DNA from: Alkalimonas mucilaginosa
Lineage (GTDB): Bacteria; Pseudomonadota; Gammaproteobacteria; Enterobacterales; Alteromonadaceae
Direction of reading: 5' to 3'
NCBI RefSeq assembly: GCF_036327005.1
Contig: NZ_JAUGZK010000007.1
Coordinates: forward strand, 62,001 to 126,000
Length of the DNA: 64,000 nucleotides
Shown here: positions 33,078-42,574 of the stretch, one piece after another
Layout of the letters: every line of letters starts with the position of its first letter
How positions within the stretch are numbered: position 1 is the stretch's first letter
Position numbers and translations under genes: made by a program
The notes under the pieces: generated by a model
The model's input: only the letters and a program-made list of their open reading frames with translations
Told to the model about the DNA's origin: nothing
The model's database searches: none

Positions 33078-34091
33078 ATGCGGATAAATTCCTGGTTTAA
33101 AGCCACAGCTCTGAGTGCGTTGTTGGCTTTTCCTGTCCTGGCTAAACCTAGTTTCACCGAATATGCTGAAGGGTTGCAGCAAGAAGCTGTCGAGCGTGGC
33201 TATGATGCCGCTCTGATAGAGCAGGTTTTTGCCAGCCTGCAATACCACGAGCGGGTAGTGACGGCTGATCGCAATCAGCCGGAGCGAGTAGAAACCCTGG
33301 ATACCTATTTACCTAAGCGGGTCAGTGAAACCCGTATTCGTATGGCGCGGGAACGTTATCAGCGCTATGAAGAGCAACTGAAGGAAGTGGAGGCGCGCTA
33401 TGGGGTGCAAGGCCGCTTTATTATTGCTTTGTGGGGGCTGGAAAGCAGTTTTGGCCGTTTTATGGGCAATCATTCGGTGCCCTCATCGCTGGCGACCCTG
33501 GCCTACGAAGGCCGGCGCGAAGCTTTTTTCCGCAGCGAGTTTTTCCATGCGCTGGATATTCTGGCCGCGGGCCATATTGAGCTGGATGAGATGAAAGGCT
33601 CCTGGGCTGGCGCTATGGGGCAAAGCCAGTTTATGCCCAGTTCCTTCTTATCCTATGCTCAGGATTTCGACGGTGATGGCCGTAAAGATATCTGGGGCAA
33701 TCAGATGGATGTGTTTGCCTCCATAGCCAATTATTTGAAAAGCCTGGGGTGGGATAACAGCCAGACCTGGGGGCGGGAAGTAAAACTGCCTGAGAATTTC
33801 TCGATGGAATACACCATTCCAAGAGGCACCCCCAACCGGGCAGCCTGGTTGCGGGAGTGGGCCCGGACCGAGCGCACCCTGGCTGAATGGCAAGCATTGG
33901 GGGTACGGCGGTTGGATGGTCGCGACTTACCGGAGCGTGATATCAAAGCTGCGCTGATCTTGCCGGATAATGAAGGTGGTCGTGCTTATTTGGCCTATGA
34001 TAACTACAAGACCCTAATGCACTGGAATCGATCCTATTATTTCGTTACCAGTGTTGGTTACCTGGCCGATTTAATCATAGCGGACCAATAG
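33078..34091 (+). CDS. Lytic murein transglycosylase, MltB family
   Basis: The 337-residue protein has a signal peptide (WFKATALSALLAFPVLAKP) with no lipobox Cys, so it is periplasmic rather than lipid-anchored. The catalytic glutamate is in ALWGLESSFGRFMGN. Other family blocks are AGHIELDEMKGSWAGAMGQS, FMPSSFLSYAQDFDGDGRKD and LKSLGWDNSQTWGRE. The enzyme cleaves the MurNAc-GlcNAc bond of peptidoglycan, leaving 1,6-anhydroMurNAc. GGGAG precedes the ATG. It starts 11 bases after ycgL and is probably transcribed with it. Confidence 0.93.
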   Translation: MRINSWFKATALSALLAFPVLAKPSFTEYAEGLQQEAVERGYDAALIEQVFASLQYHERVVTADRNQPERVETLDTYLPKRVSETRIRMARERYQRYEEQLKEVEARYGVQGRFIIALWGLESSFGRFMGNHSVPSSLATLAYEGRREAFFRSEFFHALDILAAGHIELDEMKGSWAGAMGQSQFMPSSFLSYAQDFDGDGRKDIWGNQMDVFASIANYLKSLGWDNSQTWGREVKLPENFSMEYTIPRGTPNRAAWLREWARTERTLAEWQALGVRRLDGRDLPERDIKAALILPDNEGGRAYLAYDNYKTLMHWNRSYYFVTSVGYLADLIIADQ

Positions 34092-34113
34092 GTCCTTAAG
34101 CAGCGGGTGGTGT

Positions 34114-34779
34114 ATGTACCAGCATCGAACGATTTGTGGCGATAAGATTGACTTGCCCATTGGCAAAGTGATTTGTATTGGTCAGAATTATCAGGACCAT
34201 ATCGCTGAAATGAAAAGCCAGGTTGCTGCTGAGGCCTTGTTTTTTATTAAACCAGCCTCTGCCCTGGCAGATTTAACGCTACCGGTAGCCATTCCTCTGC
34301 AGCACGGTGCTGTGCACAACGAAACGGAACTGGCGGTGCTGATTCAAGCCCCGCTTCGCAAAGCGGCTGTCGAGCAAGTAGCACCGGCAATTTGGGGCTA
34401 CAGTCTGGCACTGGACCTGACGTTGCGGGACATTCAAACCGAGCTGAAGCGGCTGGGCCGGCCCTGGGAAATAGCCAAAGGCTTTGATGGGGCTTGTCCG
34501 GTCGGGCCTTTTTTGCCCCAGGCCCAAGTGAAGCATCCGCAGCAGTTGGATTTCAGCCTGGCGGTCAATGGCGAGCTGCGCCAATCCGGCACCACCGCCA
34601 CCATGATCCGTGGTATTCATCAGATGATCAGTGAAATGTCGCACTGGTTTAGTCTGCAGCCCGGAGATATCGTGCTGACCGGAACTCCTGCAGGCGTTGG
34701 GCCTTTGCAACCAGGCGATGAGTTGCAACTGCAACTGGCCGACTTACTGACCATTTCGACCAAAGTGGTGGCGGCATGA
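34114..34779 (+). CDS. ycgM: Fumarylacetoacetate hydrolase-family protein (YcgM-like)
   Basis: A 221-residue FAH-fold enzyme. Metal-binding and family motifs include CIGQNYQDHIAEM, FIKPASAL, HNETELAVLI, LTLRDIQ and, at the end, DIVLTGTPAGVGPL. Members cleave C-C bonds in acyl-pyruvates or decarboxylate oxaloacetate; the precise substrate here is unknown. It precedes ycgN and overlaps it by four bases, as in the E. coli ycgM-ycgN neighbourhood. Confidence 0.88.
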   Translation: MYQHRTICGDKIDLPIGKVICIGQNYQDHIAEMKSQVAAEALFFIKPASALADLTLPVAIPLQHGAVHNETELAVLIQAPLRKAAVEQVAPAIWGYSLALDLTLRDIQTELKRLGRPWEIAKGFDGACPVGPFLPQAQVKHPQQLDFSLAVNGELRQSGTTATMIRGIHQMISEMSHWFSLQPGDIVLTGTPAGVGPLQPGDELQLQLADLLTISTKVVAA

Positions 34780-35279
34780 ATCTGGCAGAGCGTTTCTGGG
34801 AGCATAAATCTCTGGCGGAGATGACACCGCAGGAGTGGGAAGCGGTTTGCGATGGTTGCGCCAAATGCTGCCTGAATAAATTCATTGATGATGAGGGGCC
34901 AGAGCTGGATTTTGCGCCGACCGATCAGCTGCATGACGATGAAGAAGTGCATTACACCAACATTGCCTGCCGCTATCTGAACTCGCACAAATGCGAGTGT
35001 ACCGAATACCAAAACCGAACCGTGCTGGTGCCGGATTGCATTGAACTGACCAAAGACAATCTGAAAGACATCTTTTTTATGCCGCCCTCTTGCAGCTATC
35101 GTCGCTTGCATGAAGGCAGAGGTTTACCAAGCTGGCATCCACTGCTGAACAATGGTAAAAAAAGCCTGATGCATAAAAAACAAATGTCGGTGCGCAACAA
35201 AACCATTTCGGAAGCTCAGGTCGACATGCACGACTTTGAGGATTTCATTGTGCGCTGGCCACTGAACGACCTTGATTGA
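34776..35279 (+). CDS. ycgN: YcgN/UPF0260 cysteine-cluster protein
   Basis: A 167-residue soluble protein. The cysteine cluster CDGCAKCCLNK is followed by single cysteines in NIACRYL, HKCECTEYQ and VPDCIEL, which together probably bind a metal or an iron-sulfur cluster. WERFWEHKSLAEMT-like residues at the start (here AERFWEHKSLAEMT) mark UPF0260. The function is unknown. It overlaps the FAH gene by four bases and ends six bases before smc. Confidence 0.94.
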   Translation: MNLAERFWEHKSLAEMTPQEWEAVCDGCAKCCLNKFIDDEGPELDFAPTDQLHDDEEVHYTNIACRYLNSHKCECTEYQNRTVLVPDCIELTKDNLKDIFFMPPSCSYRRLHEGRGLPSWHPLLNNGKKSLMHKKQMSVRNKTISEAQVDMHDFEDFIVRWPLNDLD

Positions 35280-35285
35280 GGCTAA

Positions 35286-38200
35286 ATGCGCTTAAAGCAG
35301 ATCCGGCTGGCGGGGTTTAAATCTTTCGTCGACGCAACCTCGGTGCCTTTTCCACAGCAAATGACAGCAGTGGTTGGCCCCAATGGCTGTGGTAAATCCA
35401 ATGTGATTGATGCGGTGCGCTGGGTGCTGGGGGAAAGCTCGGCCAAAAACCTGCGTGGCGATGCCATGACCGATGTTATTTTCAATGGCTCGTCACAGCG
35501 CAAACCCGTGTCTCAGGCCTCGGTTGAGCTGGTCTTCGAAAACACTCAGGGCCGGGTGCAGGGATCGATGGCTGATCGCAGTGAGATAGCCATCAAGCGC
35601 TTAGTGACCCGTGATGCCCAATCCAGTTATTTCCTTAATGGCAGTAAATGCCGCCGCCGGGATATCACCGATATTTTTCTTGGCACCGGCCTTGGGCCCC
35701 GCAGTTATGCCATCATTGAACAAGGCATGATTTCGCGACTGATTGAATCCAAACCGCAAGAGCTGCGGGTGTTCATTGAAGAAGCGGCTGGTATTTCCAA
35801 ATACAAAGAACGGCGGCGTGAAACCGAAAATCGCATCCGTCACACCCGGGATAACCTGGATCGCTTATCCGATGTGCGGGAAGAGCTGGGTAAAAATCTC
35901 GATAAGCTCAAGCGTCAGGCCAGTGCGGCAGAGCGTTACAAAGAGCTGAAAGCCCGTGAGCGCACTTTAAAAGCGGAGGTGACCGCTTTGCGCTGGCTTA
36001 AATTCCATCAGCTGCAAACTCAGCTGGAGCAGCAACTGGCCGCAGAAGAAACCGAGCTGGAAAAATACCAGGCTGCGCAAATGGGCGATCAGCGGGTGTT
36101 GATTGAACTGAAAGAGCAGCAGCAGGATTTGCGCCAGCAACAAGCCATCGAGCAGGAAAGCTTTTATCGGTTGGGGGCGGAAGTCAGCCGTATCGAACAA
36201 CAATTGTTGCACCAACGCCAGCAGCGTCAGTTGCGCAGTACCGAGCTGGATAAAGTGCGGCTGCACTTGCAGGATGCCAAAGCCCACTTGCTGTTGGAGC
36301 AGCAACAACTGGCAGAGCAGCAGGCACTGTTGGAAGAGGTACTGCCAGAACAGGCGATCTGTGAGGAGCAGGTCTGTCAGTTGCAGCAACAGCTGGAAAC
36401 GCTGGAATTGGCACAGCAAGAAGCCGACCAAGGCTGGCAAAGCTGGCAGCAACAGCAGTTTCAGTTACAGCGACAGCAACAGCAGGTGCAACTGCAACTG
36501 GCCAATGCCCAGCAGCATTACCGTCAAAGCCAGCAACGCGCAGACAAGCTGCAGCAACAGCAATACGAGCTGCAAAGCCAACTGGCCGCTCAGACAGATA
36601 CTGGCTTAGAGCAGCAATGGCTGCAGGCCAAAGCAGACACGGAGCTGCACGCAATCCGGCTGGAGCAGGCCAGTCTGGGGTTGCAGCAAACACAGCAGCA
36701 GCTGCAACAACTGGAGCGCCAGCACGACCGTCTGCAGTTGCAATGTCAGCAACTCAGGCAGGAGCAGCAGCGACTGGAGCAGGCGCAACAACAGGCCAGT
36801 CAGCAGCCATTGCTTAGCCAGTTGCAGGTGGAGCCTGGCTGGGCCGAAGCTGTGAGTCTGGCGCTTGGTGCCTTGCAGCAAGCCGCTTTACGTACTGGCT
36901 GGCCAGAGAGCCTGACACAGGCGATGCTGTTAACCGAGCCCCCAGCGCAATCGTTTCGTCAGTCGTCAGGCCCTTGTCTGGCTGATAAAGTGCAGGGTAC
37001 CGCGATACCCGATTATTTTTACCGTATTCTGTTGGCTGCGGATGATGCCAGTGCGCAGCAGCAACTGGTGACCTTAACCGATGGCTACACCTTGATGACT
37101 GCCGCCGGCCATTGGTATGGCCGCAATTGGTGCCTGGTCGCAGGTCTGGATGAGCAGGACAGCTATCTGGCACGGGCTGAGCGTTTAATCGAGTTAACGG
37201 CGGAACTGACCAGATCGCAACAACAGGAAGACACTTTATCCGCGGAACTGTTAGCCACTCAGCAGCAGCTAAGTCAGCAGCAGCAAACCCTTGCATCTTG
37301 CCAGCAGGCGTACAAAGAGGCCGGGCAGCAAGAGCAGGAAGCCCGTACCCAGTGGTTGTTGCAGCAACAGCAAATGCAGCAATGGCAGCATCAGCAACAG
37401 CAGTTGCAGCAGGAGTTGCAACAACTGACCGCGGAGTTGGAAGAGTCTCTGATGCAACAAGAGGGGCTGACTGAACAGTTGCTGCACCATGAAGATGAGC
37501 TGCAGCAGCATCAACGCAATGAACAGCCGCTGGAATTGAAACGGCAGACAGTGCAGCACCAATTACGCCAGCATCGATCAGGGCTCGAACAGCAGCAACA
37601 ACAGTTGCAGCAACTGAATGTGCAACTGGCCAGCAGCCAGCGTCAGCTGCAACTGCTTGAGCAAAGCCTGGTGCGCAGTCGTCAGCAACAGCAGCACTTA
37701 CTGGAGCAAGAGCAGCAGTTGCTGTTGCACAGTGAGGATGACGAACCCGATATAGCACTGCACGAGGCGTTGCAGGAGACTTTATTGCAGCGTGAAGCCG
37801 TGGAGTTGCAGTTGCAACAGCTGCAAAATCAGTTATCGGATTGTGAGCAGCGCAGCCGGGAACTGGAGCAGGGGCAGCACAGTATTCTGCAACTGGTGAA
37901 CCAAAAGCGTCAGCAGTTGGAGTCATTGAAGCTGGATGCGGAAGGGCATCGCATTCGTGCCAACAACATGCTGGAGCTGTTGCAAGAACAGCAGGTGCAG
38001 TTAAAGCAAGTACTGGAGCAACTGGCCACCGATGCGGATGAGAAATCCCTGCAGACGGAGCTGGATAAAACCAGCGATGCGATAGCGCGCTTAGGGGCTA
38101 TTAACCTGGCCGCTATTGACGAGTACCAGCAGCAGGCCGAGCGAAAAAGTTATCTGGACAGCCAGCATCAGGACTTAACCGATGCACTGGAAACACTGGA

Positions 38201-38708
38201 AACGGCTATTCGGAAAATTGATCGGGAAACCCGTCAGCGGTTTAAAGACACTTTTGAGCGAGTGGATCAGGGGCTTCGTACCTTGTTTCCTAAAGTATTT
38301 GGCGGTGGCAGTGCCTATCTGGAGCTGACAGATGATGACTTGCTGGAAACCGGCGTCAGCATCATGGCAAGGCCTCCCGGGAAAAAAAACAGCACCATTC
38401 ATTTGCTATCGGGTGGTGAAAAGGCGCTAACCGCATTATCATTGGTGTTTTCGATTTTTCAGCTGAATCCAGCCCCTTTTTGCATGCTGGACGAAGTGGA
38501 TGCGCCCTTGGACGATGCCAATGTCGGGCGTTTCTGTAATCTTGTACGAGAGATGTCGGAAACGGTACAATTTATCTATATTAGTCATAACAAAATAGCC
38601 ATGGAGATGGCAGCTCAACTGATGGGCGTGACCATGCAGGAGCCTGGCGTGTCCAGGGTGGTTGCAGTCGATGTTGATGATGCAGTAAAAATGGCTGAAG
38701 CCTCTTAG
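35286..38708 (+). CDS. smc: Chromosome segregation protein SMC, with very Gln-rich coiled coils
   Basis: SMC (1140 residues) is the ATPase core of the bacterial condensin with ScpA and ScpB. The N-terminal head has Walker A in VVGPNGCGKSNVIDA. Two long coiled-coil arms (about 170-500 and 650-970) flank a hinge (about 500-640). The C-terminal head has the signature LLSGGEKALTALSL and Walker B in FCMLDEVDAPLDDANV. The arms are exceptionally rich in glutamine, with many QQQQ stretches encoded by alternating CAG/CAA codons. The first bases follow ycgN by six bases. The order smc-zipA-ligA is shared with pseudomonads and Alteromonadales, whereas enterics and vibrios use MukB. Confidence 0.96.
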   Translation: MRLKQIRLAGFKSFVDATSVPFPQQMTAVVGPNGCGKSNVIDAVRWVLGESSAKNLRGDAMTDVIFNGSSQRKPVSQASVELVFENTQGRVQGSMADRSEIAIKRLVTRDAQSSYFLNGSKCRRRDITDIFLGTGLGPRSYAIIEQGMISRLIESKPQELRVFIEEAAGISKYKERRRETENRIRHTRDNLDRLSDVREELGKNLDKLKRQASAAERYKELKARERTLKAEVTALRWLKFHQLQTQLEQQLAAEETELEKYQAAQMGDQRVLIELKEQQQDLRQQQAIEQESFYRLGAEVSRIEQQLLHQRQQRQLRSTELDKVRLHLQDAKAHLLLEQQQLAEQQALLEEVLPEQAICEEQVCQLQQQLETLELAQQEADQGWQSWQQQQFQLQRQQQQVQLQLANAQQHYRQSQQRADKLQQQQYELQSQLAAQTDTGLEQQWLQAKADTELHAIRLEQASLGLQQTQQQLQQLERQHDRLQLQCQQLRQEQQRLEQAQQQASQQPLLSQLQVEPGWAEAVSLALGALQQAALRTGWPESLTQAMLLTEPPAQSFRQSSGPCLADKVQGTAIPDYFYRILLAADDASAQQQLVTLTDGYTLMTAAGHWYGRNWCLVAGLDEQDSYLARAERLIELTAELTRSQQQEDTLSAELLATQQQLSQQQQTLASCQQAYKEAGQQEQEARTQWLLQQQQMQQWQHQQQQLQQELQQLTAELEESLMQQEGLTEQLLHHEDELQQHQRNEQPLELKRQTVQHQLRQHRSGLEQQQQQLQQLNVQLASSQRQLQLLEQSLVRSRQQQQHLLEQEQQLLLHSEDDEPDIALHEALQETLLQREAVELQLQQLQNQLSDCEQRSRELEQGQHSILQLVNQKRQQLESLKLDAEGHRIRANNMLELLQEQQVQLKQVLEQLATDADEKSLQTELDKTSDAIARLGAINLAAIDEYQQQAERKSYLDSQHQDLTDALETLETAIRKIDRETRQRFKDTFERVDQGLRTLFPKVFGGGSAYLELTDDDLLETGVSIMARPPGKKNSTIHLLSGGEKALTALSLVFSIFQLNPAPFCMLDEVDAPLDDANVGRFCNLVREMSETVQFIYISHNKIAMEMAAQLMGVTMQEPGVSRVVAVDVDDAVKMAEAS

Positions 38709-38726
38709 AATCAAAAGGATCCGGGA

Positions 38727-39596
38727 ATGGCGAGTGAATTACGTATAGCGCTTTTTATTTTGATAGCCCTGGCCATCGGGGCTTTGTTGTTGCATGGGTT
38801 GTGGACGGTTCGCAAAAATGCCAGCCAGAAACACCGTTTTTATCCCGGTCGGGATGACAGCACGGCCAACGGATCTTCCGATGCAGCCGATGGTTTTGAC
38901 GAGTTTGGTGTCGGCAAAGTTCGGGTGATTAAAAAAGCTCAACCGGAATCGAGTCCGCAGCAAGCGGCAGTGCAAAGCAGCGAGGATGAGCGGTCTGAAA
39001 CTCAGAGTGAGTTTGATTTTCAGGAGCCAGCAGAGCCACAATTGAATTTCAGTGCTCTGGATGAAAACGATGAACCGCCGGTTCGTGCTGCGCCTGTTGC
39101 CAGCAGCAACTCTGAGTCGTCAGAGCCGGCAGATGAAAGCCAGTCCAAAGCAGAGTCGGCACCTTCTGAAGTGCTGATCCTCTATGTGTTGCTGCCAGAA
39201 GGGCGGGAAATCAAAGGTCAGGATCTGCTGCCTTTGTTACTGACGCTTGGTTTTAAGTTTGGCGAAATGGATATTTTTCACCGGCATCAGGACAGTGCGG
39301 GCTCGGGTGAAGTACTGTTTAGTCTGGCCAATATGTTTAATCCGGGTACCTTTGATATTGAGCAGATGGATAAAATCAGCACCCGCGGGATTAGCCTGTT
39401 TATGGCTTTGCCGGGGCCAGGTGAGCCGTTGCAAAACTTTAACCTGATGAACAATGCAGCCAAGAAAATTGCTGAAGAATTCTCCGGTCAGGTGTTGGAT
39501 GGCCAGCGCAGTGTACTTACCGTGCAGACGGTACGCCATTATGTCGAGCGAATTCGTGAATTTCAGCGTCAGCAATTGATCCGCGGCGCCCGTTAA
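38727..39596 (+). CDS. zipA: Cell division protein ZipA
   Basis: ZipA tethers FtsZ to the inner membrane. The N-terminal membrane anchor (ELRIALFILIALAIGALLLHGLW) is followed by a long acidic, Pro/Gln/Ser-rich linker (about 30-150). The C-terminal FtsZ-binding domain covers about 150-289 (LYVLLPEGREIKGQDLLP, then GLFMALPGPGEP-like SLFMALPGPGEP). The length of 289 residues is within the family range. AGGATCC precedes the ATG, 18 bases after smc. A terminator follows at 39604. Confidence 0.95.
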   Translation: MASELRIALFILIALAIGALLLHGLWTVRKNASQKHRFYPGRDDSTANGSSDAADGFDEFGVGKVRVIKKAQPESSPQQAAVQSSEDERSETQSEFDFQEPAEPQLNFSALDENDEPPVRAAPVASSNSESSEPADESQSKAESAPSEVLILYVLLPEGREIKGQDLLPLLLTLGFKFGEMDIFHRHQDSAGSGEVLFSLANMFNPGTFDIEQMDKISTRGISLFMALPGPGEPLQNFNLMNNAAKKIAEEFSGQVLDGQRSVLTVQTVRHYVERIREFQRQQLIRGAR

Positions 39597-39603
39597 CTTG
39601 CCA

Positions 39604-39630
39604 CAGGCAGCCCAACGGGCTGCCTGTTTT
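39604..39630 (+). terminator. Rho-independent terminator after zipA
   Basis: CAGGCAGCCC (39604-39613) and GGGCTGCCTG (39617-39626) form a perfect 10-base stem with a three-base loop, followed by TTTT. It separates zipA from ligA, though ligA begins only 33 bases later. Confidence 0.85.
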
Positions 39631-39662
39631 ATGCCTGGCTTTATAAGAGTGATCTTCCTGTC

Positions 39663-41696
39663 ATGACAACTCCGACGCAGTTCGATGTCGAGCAATTGCA
39701 GCAGCAATTGAATCAATACAGTTATGAATATTATGTGCTGGATCAGCCGAGTGTGCCGGATGCCGAGTACGATCGATTGTTTCGACAACTGCAAAGCTGG
39801 GAACAGCACCACCCTGAGTGGGTGCGGCCAGATTCGCCGACCCAACGGGTTGGTGAAAAGCCGCTGGGGCAATTTGCTCAGGTGCAGCATCAGGTACCTA
39901 TGTTGTCACTCGACAATGCTTTCGCGGATGAGGACTTTCACGCTTTTTGCAAGCGAATGGCAGACCGGTTGGATTACAGCGGCGACTTTCGCTTTTGCTG
40001 TGAGCCTAAGCTGGATGGCCTGGCGGTCAGTATACGTTACGAGCAAGGGCAATTGGTGCAGGCCGCCACCCGTGGGGATGGCAGTACCGGCGAAGATATC
40101 ACCAGTAATGTCAAAACCATTCGGGCAGTACCACTGATGCTACGGGGTAAGGATTGGCCGCCAGTACTGGAAGTGCGTGGCGAAGTCTTTATGCCGCTGG
40201 CTGGCTTTGAGCGCATGAATGACATTGCCAGGCGCCAGGCGGACAAAGTCTTTGCCAACCCGCGCAATGCTGCTGCCGGTAGCTTGCGGCAGCTGGACCC
40301 GAAAATAACCGCCAGCCGGCCTTTGATGTTTTATGCTTACGGCATCGGTGATGTGCAGGATCCGGCAGCATGGCTGGATAGCCGCAGTCACTACCAGCGG
40401 CTGCAACAGCTCAAAGGCTGGGGATTTCCGGTTTGCCCTGAAATTGCTGAAGTGCAAGGGGCTGCTGACGTATTGGCCTATTATCAGCGAATTGCTGAGC
40501 GACGGGCTGAGTTGCCCTACGAAATTGATGGCGTGGTGATCAAGGTCGATAGTTTGGCACAGCAACAGGCGTTGGGTTTTGTCGCCCGGGCACCACGTTG
40601 GGCCATAGCCTTTAAATTTCCGGCTCAGGAACAACTGACCACCTTACTGGATGTGGAGTTTCAGGTAGGGCGCACCGGCGCCATCACCCCGGTGGCCCGG
40701 TTGGCACCTGTGCTGGTGGGGGGCGTCACCGTCAGCAATGCAACCTTGCACAACCAGGATGAAATCAATCGTCTGGGCGTGCGGATAGGCGATACTGTTA
40801 CGGTACGTCGTGCTGGTGATGTGATTCCGCAACTTGTATCGGTATTGACTGAGCGTCGTCCAGCCAACAGCCAGCCGATTGTATTCCCAACCGAATGCCC
40901 GGTTTGTCAATCCAAAGTGGAGCGGGTTGAAGGCGAAGCTGTCGCGCGCTGTACCGGTGGCCTTTACTGTGGTGCCCAGCGGAAAGAAGCACTCAAGCAC
41001 TTTGTTGCCCGTAAAGCACTGGATATTGATGGCATGGGCGATAAGTTGGTTGAGCAATTGGTCGATCAACAACTGGTGCAAACACCGGCCGATATTTTCA
41101 GGCTGGACCTGCCGGCGCTGGTTGGGCTGGAGCGGATGGCTGAAAAGTCGGCCAGCAAATTACTGCAGGCGATAGAAGCGGCCAAGCAGACAACCTTGCC
41201 CCGTTTTATTTATGCCTTGGGAATTCGTGAAGTAGGCGAAGCCACTGCACTTAACCTGGCGCAACACTTTGGTGAGTTAAGCGCCATCATGCAGGCCGAT
41301 GAAGTCGCCTTGCAAGCGGTGCCGGATGTTGGCAGTGTGGTGGCACAGCATCTGGTGGCTTTTTTCCAGGAACCACATAATCAGCAAGTAATTGCTGCAC
41401 TGCTGGCAGCAGGGGTGCACTGGCCGGTTATTCGTGTGCAAGCAGTCGGTGAGCAACCCTTGGCAGGGCAGACTTTGGTGCTTACCGGCACACTCAGCAG
41501 CATGGGGCGGGATGATGCCAAGGCACGCTTGCAACGCTTAGGCGCTAAAGTATCCGGCTCGGTCTCGAAAAAGACCTATGCGGTGATTGCGGGTGAAAAT
41601 GCGGGCTCCAAGCTCAGCAAAGCGGAAGAGTTGGGCGTTGACGTCTGGGATGAAACCCGGATGCAGGCTTTGTTTGAACAATACGGAGTGCTTTGA
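39663..41696 (+). CDS. ligA: NAD-dependent DNA ligase
   Basis: LigA seals nicks in DNA using NAD. The N-terminal Ia and nucleotidyltransferase domains hold the adenylated Lys in CEPKLDGLAVS. Next come the OB fold, a zinc finger with four cysteines (CPVCQSK and, later, CTGGLYC), helix-hairpin-helix repeats (about 450-580), and a C-terminal BRCT domain (GQTLVLTGTLSSMGRDDAK). The 677 residues are typical. The start codon lies 33 bases after the zipA terminator. The next gene overlaps its stop by four bases. Confidence 0.97.
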   Translation: MTTPTQFDVEQLQQQLNQYSYEYYVLDQPSVPDAEYDRLFRQLQSWEQHHPEWVRPDSPTQRVGEKPLGQFAQVQHQVPMLSLDNAFADEDFHAFCKRMADRLDYSGDFRFCCEPKLDGLAVSIRYEQGQLVQAATRGDGSTGEDITSNVKTIRAVPLMLRGKDWPPVLEVRGEVFMPLAGFERMNDIARRQADKVFANPRNAAAGSLRQLDPKITASRPLMFYAYGIGDVQDPAAWLDSRSHYQRLQQLKGWGFPVCPEIAEVQGAADVLAYYQRIAERRAELPYEIDGVVIKVDSLAQQQALGFVARAPRWAIAFKFPAQEQLTTLLDVEFQVGRTGAITPVARLAPVLVGGVTVSNATLHNQDEINRLGVRIGDTVTVRRAGDVIPQLVSVLTERRPANSQPIVFPTECPVCQSKVERVEGEAVARCTGGLYCGAQRKEALKHFVARKALDIDGMGDKLVEQLVDQQLVQTPADIFRLDLPALVGLERMAEKSASKLLQAIEAAKQTTLPRFIYALGIREVGEATALNLAQHFGELSAIMQADEVALQAVPDVGSVVAQHLVAFFQEPHNQQVIAALLAAGVHWPVIRVQAVGEQPLAGQTLVLTGTLSSMGRDDAKARLQRLGAKVSGSVSKKTYAVIAGENAGSKLSKAEELGVDVWDETRMQALFEQYGVL

Positions 41697-42028
41697 TGGA
41701 TTGGTTGCAAGAGATGTTGTTGCAATGGGGCGCTTTGTTTCGTCCTTATGTGCGGGATATTGCGTTGGCCATGGTGGCAACATGCCTGGTGGTGTTTGGT
41801 GATGATATCAACCGCTTTATTCGGCGTCAGATCCATAGTCTGCACTTTATCTGGCGTACACTGATTTTTGTACTGGTTTGTGCTTTTGGCTATGGCGCCG
41901 TGACCCTGTTTTTGACGCCTATTGTTGCCAAACAGCTGGCAGGGCTCAGTAATCTGTGGTTGCCCTGGGTGACCCTGGGTATCTTTACCTTGCTGGGTAT
42001 CCTGGCACAGCGCAGGCGTCAGGCCTGA
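41693..42028 (+). CDS. DUF3392 membrane protein
   Basis: A 111-residue inner-membrane protein with three hydrophobic segments. The segment VFGDDINRFIRRQI followed by WRTLIFVLVCAFGYG is what I recall of DUF3392. The function is unknown. It overlaps the ligA stop codon by four bases, so it is co-translated with ligA, and its stop overlaps the next gene by one base. Confidence 0.85.
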   Translation: MMDWLQEMLLQWGALFRPYVRDIALAMVATCLVVFGDDINRFIRRQIHSLHFIWRTLIFVLVCAFGYGAVTLFLTPIVAKQLAGLSNLWLPWVTLGIFTLLGILAQRRRQA

Positions 42029-42510
42029 TGCCGTCACAGCCCCACTTATGGCCACTGGATGAAGACGGTTTGGTGGTCATTCCGTTGCGGCTCTATTTAC
42101 TGATTTTGTTGTTGTTACGCCCTATAGTGAGTTGGGTGCTGGCATTGACTATGCCAGAGCAGAAAGGCGAGATGCTGGCTTTCTTTTACCCCGAGCAGCA
42201 GCAATTCTGGCTGGCTTGCCTGTTAGCCATACCAACGGTTCTGCTCTGTGTCGCTCTGACGCAGCGACGGCCAAAAGGTCAAGCCGGCTGGTTTCGTCTC
42301 TGGCGCTGGGGGAAATGGTTATTATTGCTTAATTTAATCCCTGATTTGCTGTTAACTATCCGTGCTTTACCCCCTTATGTTGCTGTCGAGCAGCCCTGGT
42401 TACTGCTGGCACCATCCTTGTTGTTTGTTGCTGGTCTCTGGCTGGTACGAAGCCGCCGTTTACCCCTTATCTTCTCCGAATGGCCAGAGCCTGCCGGCGC
42501 AAAGCACTAG
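42028..42510 (+). CDS. DUF2919-like membrane protein
   Basis: This 160-residue protein is counted from the ATG overlapping the previous stop (TGATG). The longer open frame upstream only runs antiphase through the DUF3392 gene. It has four hydrophobic segments and the start PLDEDGLVVIPLRLYLLILLL, which resembles DUF2919 (E. coli YfeZ type). Function unknown. It seems to be the last gene of a ligA-DUF3392-DUF2919 unit. Confidence 0.75.
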   Translation: MPSQPHLWPLDEDGLVVIPLRLYLLILLLLRPIVSWVLALTMPEQKGEMLAFFYPEQQQFWLACLLAIPTVLLCVALTQRRPKGQAGWFRLWRWGKWLLLLNLIPDLLLTIRALPPYVAVEQPWLLLAPSLLFVAGLWLVRSRRLPLIFSEWPEPAGAKH

Positions 42511-42574
42511 CTTTTTTGCATCTTTCTTAGCGACAACTAAACTAAGAGTCTCAGGTCCGATACAGGATGTAGAG

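Noticed and set aside
36814..37926. 370-aa Ala/Pro/Val-rich frame opposite smc
   Set aside because: It is a shadow of the Gln-rich SMC coding strand: CAG/CAA runs read in other frames and on the other strand give open, low-complexity frames.
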